A stretch of DNA of 64,000 nt from Gigantopelta aegis (GCF_016097555.1 NC_054707.1:43534873-43598872), one strand, 5' to 3'; positions 8,414 through 19,727 are shown, counted from the first letter of the stretch. Program-made: numbers and translations. The notes: a model not told the origin generated them from the sequence alone.

Positions 8414-11118
8414 TAGTCCGGCCATCAGGGGCTTAACCTTGTTTTGAATAACATAGTTTTTTTTATTGGTGATTTTATATGTCTAGGCCATCCACATTTA
8501 GAATCCGAGTGATGCCACACTGGCATCCTTGAGCAATTTGAGATATTTGCATAAATCCAAGATGGCCACCAAATTTCAATATTATTCCATATACATATTT
8601 GCACTTACATGGCATATTTACAAATTTTCAAACTTTGTAAAGCGGTTATTGAGCACAACTAATTGTTTGGGAACTTTTATATTGTAAATGACATATTGAC
8701 GTATTTGCATAAATCCAAGATGGCTGCCAAATTTCAATATCATTCCATATATTTGCACTTATATGGCATATTTACGAACTTTCAAACTTTGTAACACAGT
8801 CATTGGGCACAAGTAATCGTTCAGGTACTTTTATGATGTAAATGACATATTGACTCATTTGCATAAATCCAAGATGGCCACCAAATATTTATTTCGCAAT
8901 ATATTTGTAAATGTAATACAGTATGGCTCATGTAAGAAAACGTAATACGGTGGCGACAACGTATTCATCAAAGCGTGTGCGTCGAGATACCCAACACAAC
9001 CATAGCTATAAGATCCCTAAATGATAGTAAGAATTACAGGAACAACAGCAGACATAAATGAAAAAACAACGGAAGCTCCACAGAACACAAAATTAATACC
9101 AACAGGATTTCTATGAAATATACGCGAAGTACATTAGATTACCACCATGACCACAGCGGAATGTTTATAACCCAGCAATCCCTCATTGATATGCTGGTGG
9201 TATATCGTCTTGTATCTTTAGTTTTGTAACATTTCCATTCTGTGGGCCTTATTTCTATATATTGCAATTTTAGTTTAGATTTTCTTCATGAGGACCTTAC
9301 AGGGCTACATATAGTCGTAGATTAGTCGAGTGTTGTTCAAGGAGCTTTTCAACCTTCATTACATGGGAAATAGGTTGTTCGATGTGAACGACCGTCTTGT
9401 GTTTCCTTCATTCAATTTCTATGTCAACAGCTGACTCCACTGAACTAGTGAGAACATTACAGCAGTTGGTTGCACGACATGCACAAAATATAGTGCATGC
9501 AAGCTTCGATTTGCATCCACGCAAAGATGCACTTGTAACGCCCATTCATCTCAGGGCCCGCGCTTGTCACATTTAGCTAGTATTGCATCTCTAAGTGATT
9601 GGTCACTTTGTCCTTTCTCTACTTGCTGAACTAGGTAAGCCGGTCTCCATCCCTTTGGATTTTTGGGGTCTTTTTTGAAATTGCATTGATTGCCACAGAA
9701 CACACAATGCTGCTTAAAGACGAATGGACGTTCCACTGATCGTCTTAGATATTTCGGTTTGGATAGAGACTCTGTTGCCATTGTGGCTTTCCTTTTATGC
9801 TTCCTGTGGTGCGATGACGTATAAGATGACACACAACTACGGTGACACTGTACTGTACAGGCGTCATCATTATCCAGCAGTTGCTCAAGACCCATGTGAA
9901 CACCATCATCGTGCTCTTTGCTGCAACGAATTATCGTTTTCACCCTATCGGGTCCGGCTGTGGATAACGACTCTTTCTTGTTTCTACATTGAAATGTATT
10001 CTCAAACAGCAACCTTCCATTATGCTCATTATAGTTGTGTCTGCCTTGTTAGACCTAATATATCTAATAGTCTAAAATGCAAACTAGTGAGTAATATCAG
10101 AATTACAAACATGTTGCACTCTATTGTAAAATGACTTCCGGTGTGTTCTTTATTATGATTGGTTAATTACATTCTTTTTCCGGGATCAAATAGACAATAA
10201 CACTCGGAAAGCTAATGATGTCATTAGAAAATGACGTCGTTAGAAATTGAAAGAGGCGAAGTTGACGATTCAGTTAGATTGTAGCCAAATATTTTTTTCC
10301 ACGAAATACCAAATATACAGTTGATTCAGTTTACAATGGACATAACCATATGGAATTTTTAAAAATGACATTTGCGGGATCAAATAGACAATAACACCCA
10401 CAAATCTAAAAACGCAATATGGTTATCTCCTAAGTGGCGGGAAGCAAATGCAACGTACAACGACGTCTGTAACTGGACAATGCGCGTCTAACAACGCTAT
10501 GCTTTTTTCTCAGGACTTTTTGTCGATACGTAACTGTAACGTTGCATAAACAATTATTGCCAATTTCAGAAAATCTACACCAGCTGTATATATCGAGAAA
10601 TACAAACAACCATCAAATTTCTGGAGGTGTTCAATGATTGTATAATGGTAAAGGACGGAGTCCAAAAGCAGAATACTGTATGTTTATATGCATTTCCGCA
10701 CCAATTCTGCAATACAAAACTCTCTCATGCAAAAAAGGCAATATATAGTACATATTCACGACCTGAGAACAATTATGTGGCCAGATTTTGAGATTCGGTG
10801 GCCATCTTGGATTTCCTGAAAATACGAAATGATCTATTTAAAATATAAATTTATCTAAATTTCATATTGTGTAAAAATACACATAACTAGCAGTTTTAAA
10901 TACATAAATGTATCATATAGTGGCGAATATATGAAATAATATTGATAGTTGGTGGCCATCTTGGATTTATGCAAATATCTCAAATTGCTCAAGGATGCCA
11001 GCGTGGCATCACTCAGATTCTAAATGTGGATGGTCTGGATATGTAAAATCGCCAATAAAAAAAACTGTGTTATTCAAAACAAGGTTCAGCCCAAAATCTC
11101 ATTCTGACGGCCGGACTA
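8414..11118 (-). mobile_element. 2.7 kb TIR transposon, superfamily unassigned
   Basis: Inverted repeats of more than 170 bp bound this element: left from 8414, right ending at 11118, both starting TAGTCCGGCC. Landmarks of both arms are CCTTGTTTTGAATAACA and GCATCCTTGAGCAATTTGAG. The flanks show TAA at 8411-8413 and 11119-11121, a 3 bp target duplication. Just inside the left arm a unit of about 160 bp containing AAATCCAAGATGGC is tandemly repeated (8538-8886). The interior holds one minus-strand ORF, 9551-10012, with paired cysteines and histidines. No DDE catalytic core is visible, so it is either non-autonomous or divergent. A 3 bp target and a Cys-rich N-terminal protein could suit the Academ group, but that is a guess. 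Confidence 0.7.
9551..10012 (-). CDS. Cys/His-rich ORF in the TIR transposon
   Basis: The ORF has 153 residues. It holds two potential zinc-binding modules: VQCHRSCVSSYTS at about residue 55, preceded by a Cys near residue 29, and CVFCGNQCNF near residue 103. A basic run, HHRKHKRKAT, lies between them. The C-terminal part (SLRDAILAKCDKRG) ends abruptly, as if an exon boundary or truncation follows. I do not recognise a named domain. The same arrangement, including a His-x-x-Cys motif and a CxxC module followed by a KRGDE-type helix, appears in the decayed gene at 48043-49380. The two therefore look like members of one multicopy family, perhaps the DNA-binding N-terminus of a large transposase. 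Function is not established. Confidence 0.5.
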   Translation of the reverse strand: MLFENTFQCRNKKESLSTAGPDRVKTIIRCSKEHDDGVHMGLEQLLDNDDACTVQCHRSCVSSYTSSHHRKHKRKATMATESLSKPKYLRRSVERPFVFKQHCVFCGNQCNFKKDPKNPKGWRPAYLVQQVEKGQSDQSLRDAILAKCDKRGP

Positions 11119-11227
11119 TAATAGTTCAACATAAATTCATTTATTTGCAATAAATTCTATTTATGTTGATACTATTCTCTGGAGCACAATGAAGCTACAT
11201 GTTTTGTAGTTTTGGTTATTAAATAAT

Positions 11228-11389
11228 AACACAATTCAGTATTTGTAGTAAATGTCATTTTTATTAAATGACGGATAATTGTAATTTCAATTACTATATA
11301 CGAATGTACATGTACATGTATTTACATATTTAAACAATATTAACATGTACTAATTTATAACTAACCAAAAGGTGGCATACAAACAAACC
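11228..11389 (+). repeat. Copy of the 6813-6978 block
   Basis: About 160 bp parallel 6813-6978, with a CATGTA insertion. It begins just outside the right end of the TIR element, so the TIR element lies between the two copies. Confidence 0.8.
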
Positions 11390-11544
11390 GCCAAAGGGCA
11401 AATACATGCTGCCCCACGCCACCCAAAATTGTGCTCCAGTTTTTAAAAGGTGTGACCCCATACTTGAGAAAAAAACATTCAAAATTCTTTAAACATATAA
11501 ACATATAAACCATAGAGCAATTCCCCAAACCAGAGAATGTTAAT

Positions 11545-11810
11545 TAATAATGTTATAGAGTGGAGCAGCCACATGCTGTACTCCTGCATAAGAAAATGGC
11601 ATACAATAAATGCAATCACATGTAAACTATAACTGAATTCACCGTTCCTGAGAATGTTGTATTGTTATTGAGCGGAGCAGCCACATGCTGTACTCCTGCA
11701 TAAGAAAATAACATACAATAAATGCAATCACATGTAAACTATAACTGAATTCACCGTTTCTGAGAATGTTGTATTGTTATTGAGTGGAGCAGCCACATGC
11801 TGCATTTTAA
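11545..11810. repeat. Tandem repeat, ~114 bp unit
   Basis: A little over two units with the core GCAGCCACATGCTGTACTC. The core recurs alone near 12030 and in diverged form near 12195. It lies directly 3' (on the minus strand) of the fossil recombinase region and may belong to that element's terminal repeats. Confidence 0.65.
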
Positions 11811-12299
11811 GAATTCATAAAAACAATAATGCATCCACAAATCATGTAGTCTAAAAACAAAAACATCACCTACAATGTACATGTATGTATTAAAACAGCA
11901 AGGACATTTTAAGTTCATATTGTTCAGTTTCTCAAGTTTGTACGGTACAACTACTGAACATGATGCCACTTCTTAAGAATGCAGACCTTCAAAGTCTCCA
12001 TGGTGTGATTAGTCACCTGTTAAGAGAGCAGCCACATGCTGTACTCTCGTAAATTTGGTCACGTGAAATATTTATTACAAATATACATAAAATCTAAGTT
12101 CTAAGCTAAATTCAAGTTGCTACCTCTCCAGAGAGGTACTACATATATTAACATTAAATTGGTGGTTTTCACCTTCCACAAGTTTCCGACAAGGGCAGCC
12201 AAATGCTGAACCCCATTTGAAAACTTATGGTACAATAGAAGTATCCAAGAATGATGAATTTTGAGCAGTGCAAGCAAACTAAGACCCAGAAAGCTGCAT

Positions 12300-13520
12300 C
12301 TACATATTGAAAGCATCAAATCTGATGCAACTTTTGAATGCCCCAGAGTCCCACCTACCCAGTTTTTGGATGACTCTCTGAATAGCCTAGCTGTGCATCT
12401 TCTGTTGCTTCCCCAATTCTAAAACTATGGCATTTAAAAATGCTGGGTTTAAATCCAACCAAGATGTCACATCTTTAATTGTTGGGAAATGTAAGAATAG
12501 GTGACAGGATACTCATTGTGGAACTGGAACAACGGTCCATCAGTATGAGTGTATTCAGTGCAAAAATGCCATCATGTCTGGACTGAGCATAGATCTGCAC
12601 TATTTTGGGATGTCAAATGTAAATATAAAGGCTCCTTGTTTTTGAAATGACGCAGTGTTATGTCAACAGATGTTGGACGACCCCCCTCTATATGAAAAGT
12701 GACATCCTGGCACTGGACAACTGAGCAGTAATCTGAATTTGTTTTGCAAACCACTTCAGCCATTCGTAAAAAGGTATGGAAGGCCCAGAAGAAAATTGAG
12801 CTGATCACAAGTTGCACTGATTGACTGCATACTGTGTTTTTAGCCCCCTTATCAATCTAGCCAAAATATTCTTGGTGATAGGCAACCGGGTATCCATTGC
12901 ACCCCCAATATTTTTGCAACCCTTTATTACTGTCTGTGGGATCCTCCAACTTAAGTAATTTATGAACATAGCTAATGGCAGAAATGTGTGATGCAATAGT
13001 GGCAGGGCCGTATTTGCGATAATGTAGGAAGGCTAGAAAGTTGGTTACAACCTGTAAAGACAATGGCAACTCAATATTATTAGCTTCAACAAACTCATCC
13101 AAAAAGTGCCAGCTTCTTAAATATGAACACTAGGTCCTACTGGAGTTGGCAGCAGACAAAAGATACAAAGCACCAGTACTCAAATGGACTGCAGATGGAT
13201 AGGTACATGTGTTGCAACTTGATCCAACCAAGGAGCCATCGTAAGTGTTTCCCTGGGAGAACAACCTCTCTATAAGTGACATATAACTGGGGAAGTGGCT
13301 GTATTTCTTCCCAGTTCTGGAGTGTCCGCTACTTCTCCTATGTTGGAGGGCCCAGGGACTTCAGGGACATTCTCACTGTTGAAGTCGGTTCTTGTGTTGG
13401 CTGCAACATTGACACAGCCGCTTGTGCTGGAACAGATTTTTGGGGGTTGGTCCTCCAGCGCTTAAAGACACTGTGACAGACGTGAACCTCTTTTGCTGGC
13501 TTTGGCTTCTTTGGTGCCAT
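12300..13520 (-). pseudogene. Fossil tyrosine-recombinase element (DIRS/Ngaro- or Crypton-like)
   Basis: The minus strand carries recognisable pieces of a tyrosine recombinase of the eukaryotic mobile-element type. These include a core-binding-like stretch (SHISAISYVHKL), the first catalytic-arginine region (FLRMAEV), a strand-rich segment (VDITLRHFKNK) and the second arginine box (HSFRIGEAT). A basic N-terminal segment lies near 13338-13520. The copy is broken, with several breaks, and is probably old. Such recombinases occur in DIRS/Ngaro retroelements and in Cryptons; no reverse transcriptase is visible nearby to decide. It shares strand and neighbourhood with the SGNH-like piece at 14770-15540, which may belong to the same element. 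Confidence 0.65.
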
Positions 13521-13734
13521 TAGTGTAGTTATCTATAAAAGAGAAAATAACCCACACCGGCAGAAGTTACCCTTGTAAAGTGTATATAAAATTAAACATT
13601 TTTAATTATCATAACCAACTGTCAATACTGAAAACATGCTGAAAAACTCAGAAGAGTCTGCATAATATTGTGAATATACATCTGTATAACACATCTATAC
13701 ATTAATAAATGTGTATATATAAGAAAGCCTGTAA

Positions 13735-14590
13735 GACTATACTGAAGGTAGTTTCCAAACACTAAGGACTAATATGATATTTGTATTATACTGAATAAAC
13801 AGCAGCCAACTTTATGTAAACCTACACAAGCCATGTTAGAACATTATACTGAATACCAGATATATAAGTAGTACTAAGTAGCTGTGACATTTATGTATTA
13901 TACTGAATACATAACCGCCAACTATATGTAAACCAAAACAAGCCATGTTAGAGCATTATACTGAAAACCGGCTAGATAAGTAATACTTATAAGCAGCTGT
14001 GAACATTTATGTCTTATACTGAATACATAACAGCCAACTTGATGTAAACTTACTCAAGCTATGTAGAGCATTATACTGAATGCTGGCTATAGATAAGTAA
14101 TACTAAGTAGCTGTGACATTTATGTCTTATAATGAATACATAACAGCCAACTTTATGTAAACTTACTCAAGCTATGTAGAGCTTTATACTGAATGCTGGC
14201 TAGATAAGTAATACTAAGTAGCTGTGACATTTATGTCTTATAATGAATACATAACAGCCAACTTTATGTAAACTTACTCCAGCTATGTTAAAGCATTTTA
14301 CTGAATGCCGACTAGATAAGTAATACTAAGTAGCTGTGACATTTATGTATTATACTGAATACATAACAGCCAACTTCATATAAACTTACTCAAGCCATGT
14401 TAGAGCATTATACTGAATGCTGGCTAGATAATAATACTAAGCAGATGTGAACATTTATGTATTATACTGATTACACAGCAGTAAACTTTATGTAAACCTA
14501 CACAAACCTTGTTAGAGCATTATACTGAATGTTGGCTCGACAAGTAATACTAAGTAGCTTCAACATTTGTGTAATTACTAATATACAAAA
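13735..14590. repeat. Satellite array, ~113 bp unit, left part
   Basis: About seven diverged units carry the landmarks ATACTGAATACATAACAGCC, AACTTTATGTAAAC, AGCATTATACTGAATGC and AGTAATACTAAGTAGC. The units differ by many substitutions, so the array is old. It continues in related form at 15536-16690, on the other side of the SGNH-like segment. Confidence 0.85.
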
Positions 14591-14769
14591 TATTCAGCAG
14601 ACAATTAACTTTCAATAAACCTATGCAAATACTTCTAAGTATTAACTAAAAGCCAAGTTTGGTAAGGAAAATAAGAAACTGCAACATTAATGTACTAAAT
14701 ACACTTTTCTGTATCTTACCTAAGAACATGTAAAAGCATTATACTAAATGCTAACTTATGATATTAATC

Positions 14770-15540
14770 TTTTCTTGGCTTGCAGAATAGCACTTTTAAC
14801 ACTGCAAATATTTTTTCATTGATTGTTTATCTAGATGAACACCATCCACTGACAAGAAAGAAATGTTTTATTTAACGACACACTCAACACATTTTATTTA
14901 CAGTTATATGGCGTCAGACATATGGTTAAGGACCACACAGATTCTAAGAGGAAACCCGCTGTCGCCACTACATGGGCTACTCTTCCGATTAGCAGCAAGG
15001 GATCTTTTATTTGCACTTCCCACAGGCAGGATAGCACAAACCATGGCCTTTGTTGAACCAGTTATGGATCACTGGTCGGTGCAAGTGGTTTACACCTACC
15101 CATTGAGCCTTGTGGAGCACTCACTCAGGGTTTGGAGTTGGTATCTGGATTAAAAATCCCATGCCTCAACTGGGATCCGAACCCAGTACCTACCAGCCTG
15201 TAGACCGATGGCCTGTCACGACGCCACCGAGGCCGGTCCACTGACAAGAAAGACGAATCCTCCTTCCAAAACCTGTGATGGTCCCAAAATATAACATTAT
15301 CTTTGCTTTTTGCCAGATCATGTAGTAATACATTTGTCTCAACCACCTGACTGTTATAACCCATTGATGTCTTATGTCGTGCCCTCCACAACAACTGTTC
15401 AGTTATAATTAAAGTGCCTACACTCCTAGTGCTGAACTCCTCTGCAAAATCAATGTCATTAGCCAATTGTTTTGGTGTTACATCTGTATGTATAAGATCA
15501 TTTCCCCCAATCTGCATACAAATTATCTGTGGAAAAATAG
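14770..15540 (-). pseudogene. Fossil SGNH-hydrolase-like segment with SINE inside
   Basis: The minus strand from about 15540 to 15254 encodes CMQIGGNDL, which resembles block III (GGND) of SGNH/GDSL hydrolases, and a following helix-rich region. The remainder, with a DGVHL block like the family's last Asp-x-x-His motif, lies beyond the SINE at 14862-15236. A splice-acceptor-like TTTTCCACAG precedes it. A second short copy of the MQIGxNDL segment, also after an acceptor-like tract, lies near 16975-17012. SGNH hydrolases are known cargo of some Ngaro/DIRS elements, hence the tentative link to the recombinase at 12300-13520. The copy is broken. Confidence 0.5.
14862..15236 (-). mobile_element. 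Full-length SINE, minus, 17 bp target duplication
   Basis: This is the same head and body as the SINE at 3209, reversed: it ends CGCCACCGAGGCCGG and begins with the tail complement AATGTTTTATTTAACG. TCCACTGACAAGAAAGA is duplicated at 14845-14861 and 15237-15253. The duplicated sequence is part of the SGNH-like coding stretch, so the SINE arrived after that element. Confidence 0.92.
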
Positions 15541-16690
15541 GTGTATTATACTGAATACACGCAGACCACTTTCTGTACTGACCTACACAAGCCATGTTAG
15601 AACATTATACTGAATGCCAGCTTGATAGGTAATACTAAGAACCAGCAAAATAGGTGTATTATACTGAATACACGCAGACCACTTTCTGTACTAACCTACA
15701 CAAGCCATGTTAGAACATTATACTGAATGCCAGCTTGATAGGTAATACTAAGAACCTGCAAAATAGGTGTATTATACTGAATACACGCAGACCACTTTCT
15801 GTACTGACCTACACAAGCCATGTTAGAGCATTATCCTGAATGCCGGCTTCATAAGTAATACTAAGAAGCCGAAAAATAGGTGTATTATACTGAATACATG
15901 CAGACCACTTATACTTATACACAAGCCATGTTAGAGCATTATAGTGAATGCCGGCTTCGTAAGTAATACTAAGAAGCCGCAAAATAGGTGTATTATACTG
16001 AATACACGCAGACCACTTATACACAAGCCATGTTAGAGCATTATAGTGAATGCCGGCTTCGTAAGTGATACTAAGAAGCTGCAAAATAGGTGTATTATAC
16101 TGAATACACGCAGACCACTTTGTGTACTGACCTACACAAGCCATGTTGGAGCATTATACTGAATGCCGGCTTGATAGGTAATACTAAGAAGCTGCAAAAT
16201 AGGTGTATTATACTGAATACACGCAGACCACTTTGTGTACTGACCTACACAAGCCATGTTGGAGCATTATACTGAATGCCGGCTTCATAAGTAATACTAA
16301 GAAGCCGCAAAATAGGTGTATTACACTGAATGCCGGCTTGATAAGCAATACTAAGAAGCTGCAAAATAGGTGTATTATACTGAATACACGCAGACCACTT
16401 TGTGTACTGACCTACACAAGCCATGTTGGAGCATTATACTGAATGCCGGCTTCGTAAGTAATACTAAGAAGCTGCAAAATAGGTGTATTATACTGAATAC
16501 ACGCAGACCACTTTCTGTACTGACCTACACAAGTCATGTTAGAGCATTATACTGAATGTCAGCTTGGTAAGTAATACTAAAAAGCCATAAAATAGATGCC
16601 TTATCTTGAATACACCTCAAACTACATACCAACAAGCATGTTAACTCATTATACTGAAAGTCGGCTTGACAAGTAATAAGGAGCTGCAAA
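15536..16690. repeat. Satellite array, ~117 bp unit, right part
   Basis: About ten units, some shortened, carry the landmarks GGTGTATTATACTGAATACA, CGCAGACCACTTTGTGTACT, ACCTACACAAGCCATGTT and AGTAATACTAAGAAGC. These units are much more alike than those of the left array, suggesting recent expansion or homogenisation. Short identical open frames on both strands (15809-16144, 16090-16555) arise only from the repeat. Confidence 0.9.
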
Positions 16691-17059
16691 CTGTGTGTAA
16701 AATACTAAATCCACCACAAATAATTTTAGGTAGGAAGCCATGCTATTATTAACATTATACTAAATCATAAATGTCTGATAAGTAAAGTCCAAAAGGTTGT
16801 TAGAAAATAGAAATATGTATTCCAGCAAAACATTGTGTACTGTACCTGCATTGAAACAACTGCATATGCGTAGTAGTGCATAAAACTATTAGTATACTCT
16901 GAATACAATTGTAGCTACACATAAGTATGTACATAAAAATCACATCCAGCAAAACCCCTTGCACCTGCATGTGTCAAGTCGTTTACCCCAATCTGCATAA
17001 ACATAACCTGCGGAAACAGGGAAAAAAGTCAACAGGTCCTGTTGCATAAGAAAAGTATA

Positions 17060-17247
17060 AAGTAAAGTTTGTTTCATATAACGATGCCACTAAAGAACAC
17101 TGATTTTTTATCTTATCATCCACTATTGGATGTCAATCATATGGTCATTCTGACACTGTTTTTTTAGAGGAAACCCGCTGTCGTCACATACTTGACATAG
17201 GCTAGTCTTTTACGATAGGCAGCAAGGGATCTTTTATTTGCACTTCC
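17060..17247 (-). mobile_element. SINE 3' fragment, minus
   Basis: A diverged copy of the SINE whose tail reads AAAGTTTGTTTCATATAACG on the plus strand, followed by GGATGTCAATCATATGGTC and AGCAAGGGATCTTTTATTTG. It stops abruptly where duplicated block A begins. Confidence 0.75.
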
Positions 17248-17281
17248 CAGTCAGCACACTTTACACAATTCTAATGACTAA

Positions 17282-17353
17282 AGATCCGTGGCACCAAGGG
17301 AGTTGTACTCTTTCACAATGTAGACTGCACCTCAGACATAACTGACATATGTT
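17282..17353 (+). pseudogene. Truncated copy of LRR-like gene exon 3
   Basis: The segment matches the last 72 bases of the exon at 47405-47532 and its GTAAGA donor. The AG acceptor and the first half of the exon are deleted. It therefore cannot be spliced in the same way. I found no copy of exon 1 or 2 to its left. Confidence 0.8.
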
Positions 17354-17484
17354 GTAAGATAAACATATATATATACTGTAGATCCTGAAATTAATACGTC
17401 CTTAAATTAAGGCGAGTGATGATGGGCAGACTAAAATGCGACATGAAATTAATGTGGCCTCCCTTTGAAATATTACTTTCCTAA

Positions 17485-17933
17485 GGTCTCACTACACAGA
17501 TCACTTCCGGGTGAGAGTTTCACTGATCATGGTCCACTATAGTTCCTAATTCTGACACATGTTATGGTGCACATATTCACTTCTAGGAAATGGTGAAGAA
17601 TTAAAACAATATGTATGTTTAATATGGTAAGCCTTCTGGCTGTATTTTGCCCATGCTATTTTGTAATATTGTGCATCGACCTTTTGGGACATGGCTGTCT
17701 CTTGCGCTATGCAAGAGACAGCCAGAGTGAATCGGTTAATAAACCACCTGTTCGGACCGGTACTACAGCCAGATGCATGCAGTCATATAGCAAAAAAACT
17801 GAGACGTAAATGCTTATATAATGTATGTTCGTGATGGTGTATGTTGTTAGTGCCAATCTATTGGCAATCTTCGTTTGAAGTTGGGCAATTTAACATGGGT
17901 TTCAATGGCAGACAACATTTGTGTAGTGAGACC
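17485..17933 (+). mobile_element. PIF/Harbinger-like MITE, second copy
   Basis: The 449 bp element has the same GGTCTCACTACACAG ends as 4504-4964. The left flank is TAA; the right flank is TAC here but TAA in the duplicated copy at 47724, so the original target was probably TAA. Confidence 0.82.
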
Positions 17934-18278
17934 TACATTGTAACAACACACATCTGTGTACTTTTCGGTTAAATCCAAGTTACAGGCGTCGTCAATGAGA
18001 CCATCTCACTAACATGTCGGTGTACACATCAAGTAACCTTTTTAGTCCCAAGTGTTTTTGGTGAGATCAACTTGAAGCATATTTTTACAGGAATCATTCA
18101 CATAACGTGTATATCTAAATCTAACTATAAACATTAGGATACATGTACCATTGCAACGGTATTTTCCCGAGATATGCCAACAAAGTTGCAGCGAACTGGA
18201 ATAATAAAAACAAAGAAAAAGTCAACCTCACGATTAGTGTGCTAAAATCCTTTCATTAATCACCAGTGTGAATACATG

Positions 18279-18569
18279 CAGGGCTCGAAATTGGAAGTGA
18301 AATATGTCCTGGTAAGAAAAATTATGTCCTGCTTGAAATAAAACAGCTCAGAGTGCGAAGACAATTTGGAATAGTGTAAAAAATTAGGACCTCTGAGATG
18401 TATTTTTGAGCATTATGGAATTAAATGTTAATAGAATCACAACCTAAAAAGCAAATGAGATAATCATACATGACCTTAAACTGTGATTGGTTTTAGCAGG
18501 TGAATTTCTATTTCACTAAATAATGGACTAGCTGCTCTCACTTTTTACAGGCCACTATTTCGAGCCCAG
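18279..18569. mobile_element. hAT-like MITE
   Basis: Ends CAGGGCTCGAAATT and ATTTCGAGCCCAG are inverted repeats; the interior is AT-rich and non-coding. The GGGCTCGAAAT terminus also appears at 57487, where only one end is seen. Confidence 0.65.
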
Positions 18570-18658
18570 TGATTATGATTCTGTTTTCTTCTAAATTTTC
18601 AGCAGCATGGTACAGTGTAAGTAAAACAGATTAGAACATAAAATATCTATTGCTGTTT

Positions 18659-18858
18659 NNNNNNNNNNNNNNNNNNNNNNNNNNNNNNNNNNNNNNNNNN
18701 NNNNNNNNNNNNNNNNNNNNNNNNNNNNNNNNNNNNNNNNNNNNNNNNNNNNNNNNNNNNNNNNNNNNNNNNNNNNNNNNNNNNNNNNNNNNNNNNNNNN
18801 NNNNNNNNNNNNNNNNNNNNNNNNNNNNNNNNNNNNNNNNNNNNNNNNNNNNNNNNNN
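18659..18858. other. Assembly gap (200 N)
   Basis: The run of exactly 200 unknown bases implies a placeholder of unspecified true size. Block B starts at its right edge. Predicted proteins spanning it are artefacts. Confidence 0.99.
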
Positions 18859-19625
18859 TTTGAAGGTGGGGGTTTTTTCATATCATCAAAGCCTTCTGAC
18901 TAAAAGTAGTGGGGGTGACCCTCTCAAAAGTGTGGGCTAATTGTGCCAGGTGGCGAAATCCAAGATGGCCAACAAAATGATCAAAATGCATGTTTTTCAG
19001 CATCTGTTTGTCGTATTAAGATAATTTTGATGTTTAGATATATGTTTTGGGGGTCAAATAGTTCAGTTTGACACATTAGAACAGTGTTCATTATAACATA
19101 TAAAAAAACATTCAGACAAAAATCCAAAATAGTTGTCAAAATTAATCATTTGCTTACTTTTTCACTGAACTCATCTTGAAAAGTAACACAGACAGTTGCT
19201 GTATTATTTTTATTTGCTTTCAAACTGATTTGGATACAAGAAAACGAACTTTTATTGATGATAATTTATGTCCAGGGTGGTATGGCCTCCTCAGGCTCCG
19301 AATCAGTTGTTGAGTTGGACAGGTTTCATGTTCTGCATCCTCTACCTTGGTTGCCATTAATACTGTGTTTTTGATATGAGACTACTTAATATCTTGGGAA
19401 GCATAGGGTTTGTGTCATTGTACTTTCATCAGGTGCCATCCATGATCAAGTGAAAAAGGTGGCCATGGGACATATGGTTTACAATAATTGAGAAGCAGGT
19501 ACACTTAATGTTGTGAGAGTCCTGATCTGGTGTTGACTTCGTTTTCATCATTCTCTTGGAAATCCTGCCTTAACTAGGTTTTAACTAGGCAGATAAATCT
19601 AAACAAAACAATGTGCCTAAGAAAA
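18859..19625 (+). repeat. Segmental-duplication block B (left copy)
   Basis: The segment parallels 50693-51430 at high identity. Landmarks are GTGGCGAAATCCAAGATGGC, CAGGGTGGTATGGCCTCC and GGAAGCATAGGGTTTGTGTC. No coding sequence is apparent in either copy. Confidence 0.9.
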
Positions 19626-19727
19626 TGTAATTTCACAATCCGCTATAATGTCGATGTTATATTATTTAATAATAGCTAGCAGGATAAAATATTAAATACA
19701 TAAGACATTAACTACTGAAAGTAACCA

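Larger units (their letters stand above)
17248..18040 (+). repeat. Segmental-duplication block A (left copy)
   Basis: The segment parallels 47348-47810. Landmarks are CAGTCAGCACACTTTACAC, AGGGAGTTGTACTCTTTCAC, CCTGAAATTAATACGTCC and CATCTGTGTACTTTTCGG. Relative to the right copy it lacks about 80 bp that include the splice acceptor and first half of a host exon. It keeps the MITE (17485-17933) that is mostly deleted at the right. Confidence 0.88.

Noticed and set aside
15809-16555. Repetitive proteins encoded in the satellite array
   Set aside because: The frames exist on both strands purely because the unit length permits it.
13735-16690. CRISPR-like array
   Set aside because: The units are 113-117 bp, directly adjacent and without unique spacers; it is a satellite in an animal genome.
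18591-18940. Predicted proteins made of X residues (also at 47761-48332)
   Set aside because: They run through the 200-N assembly gaps.
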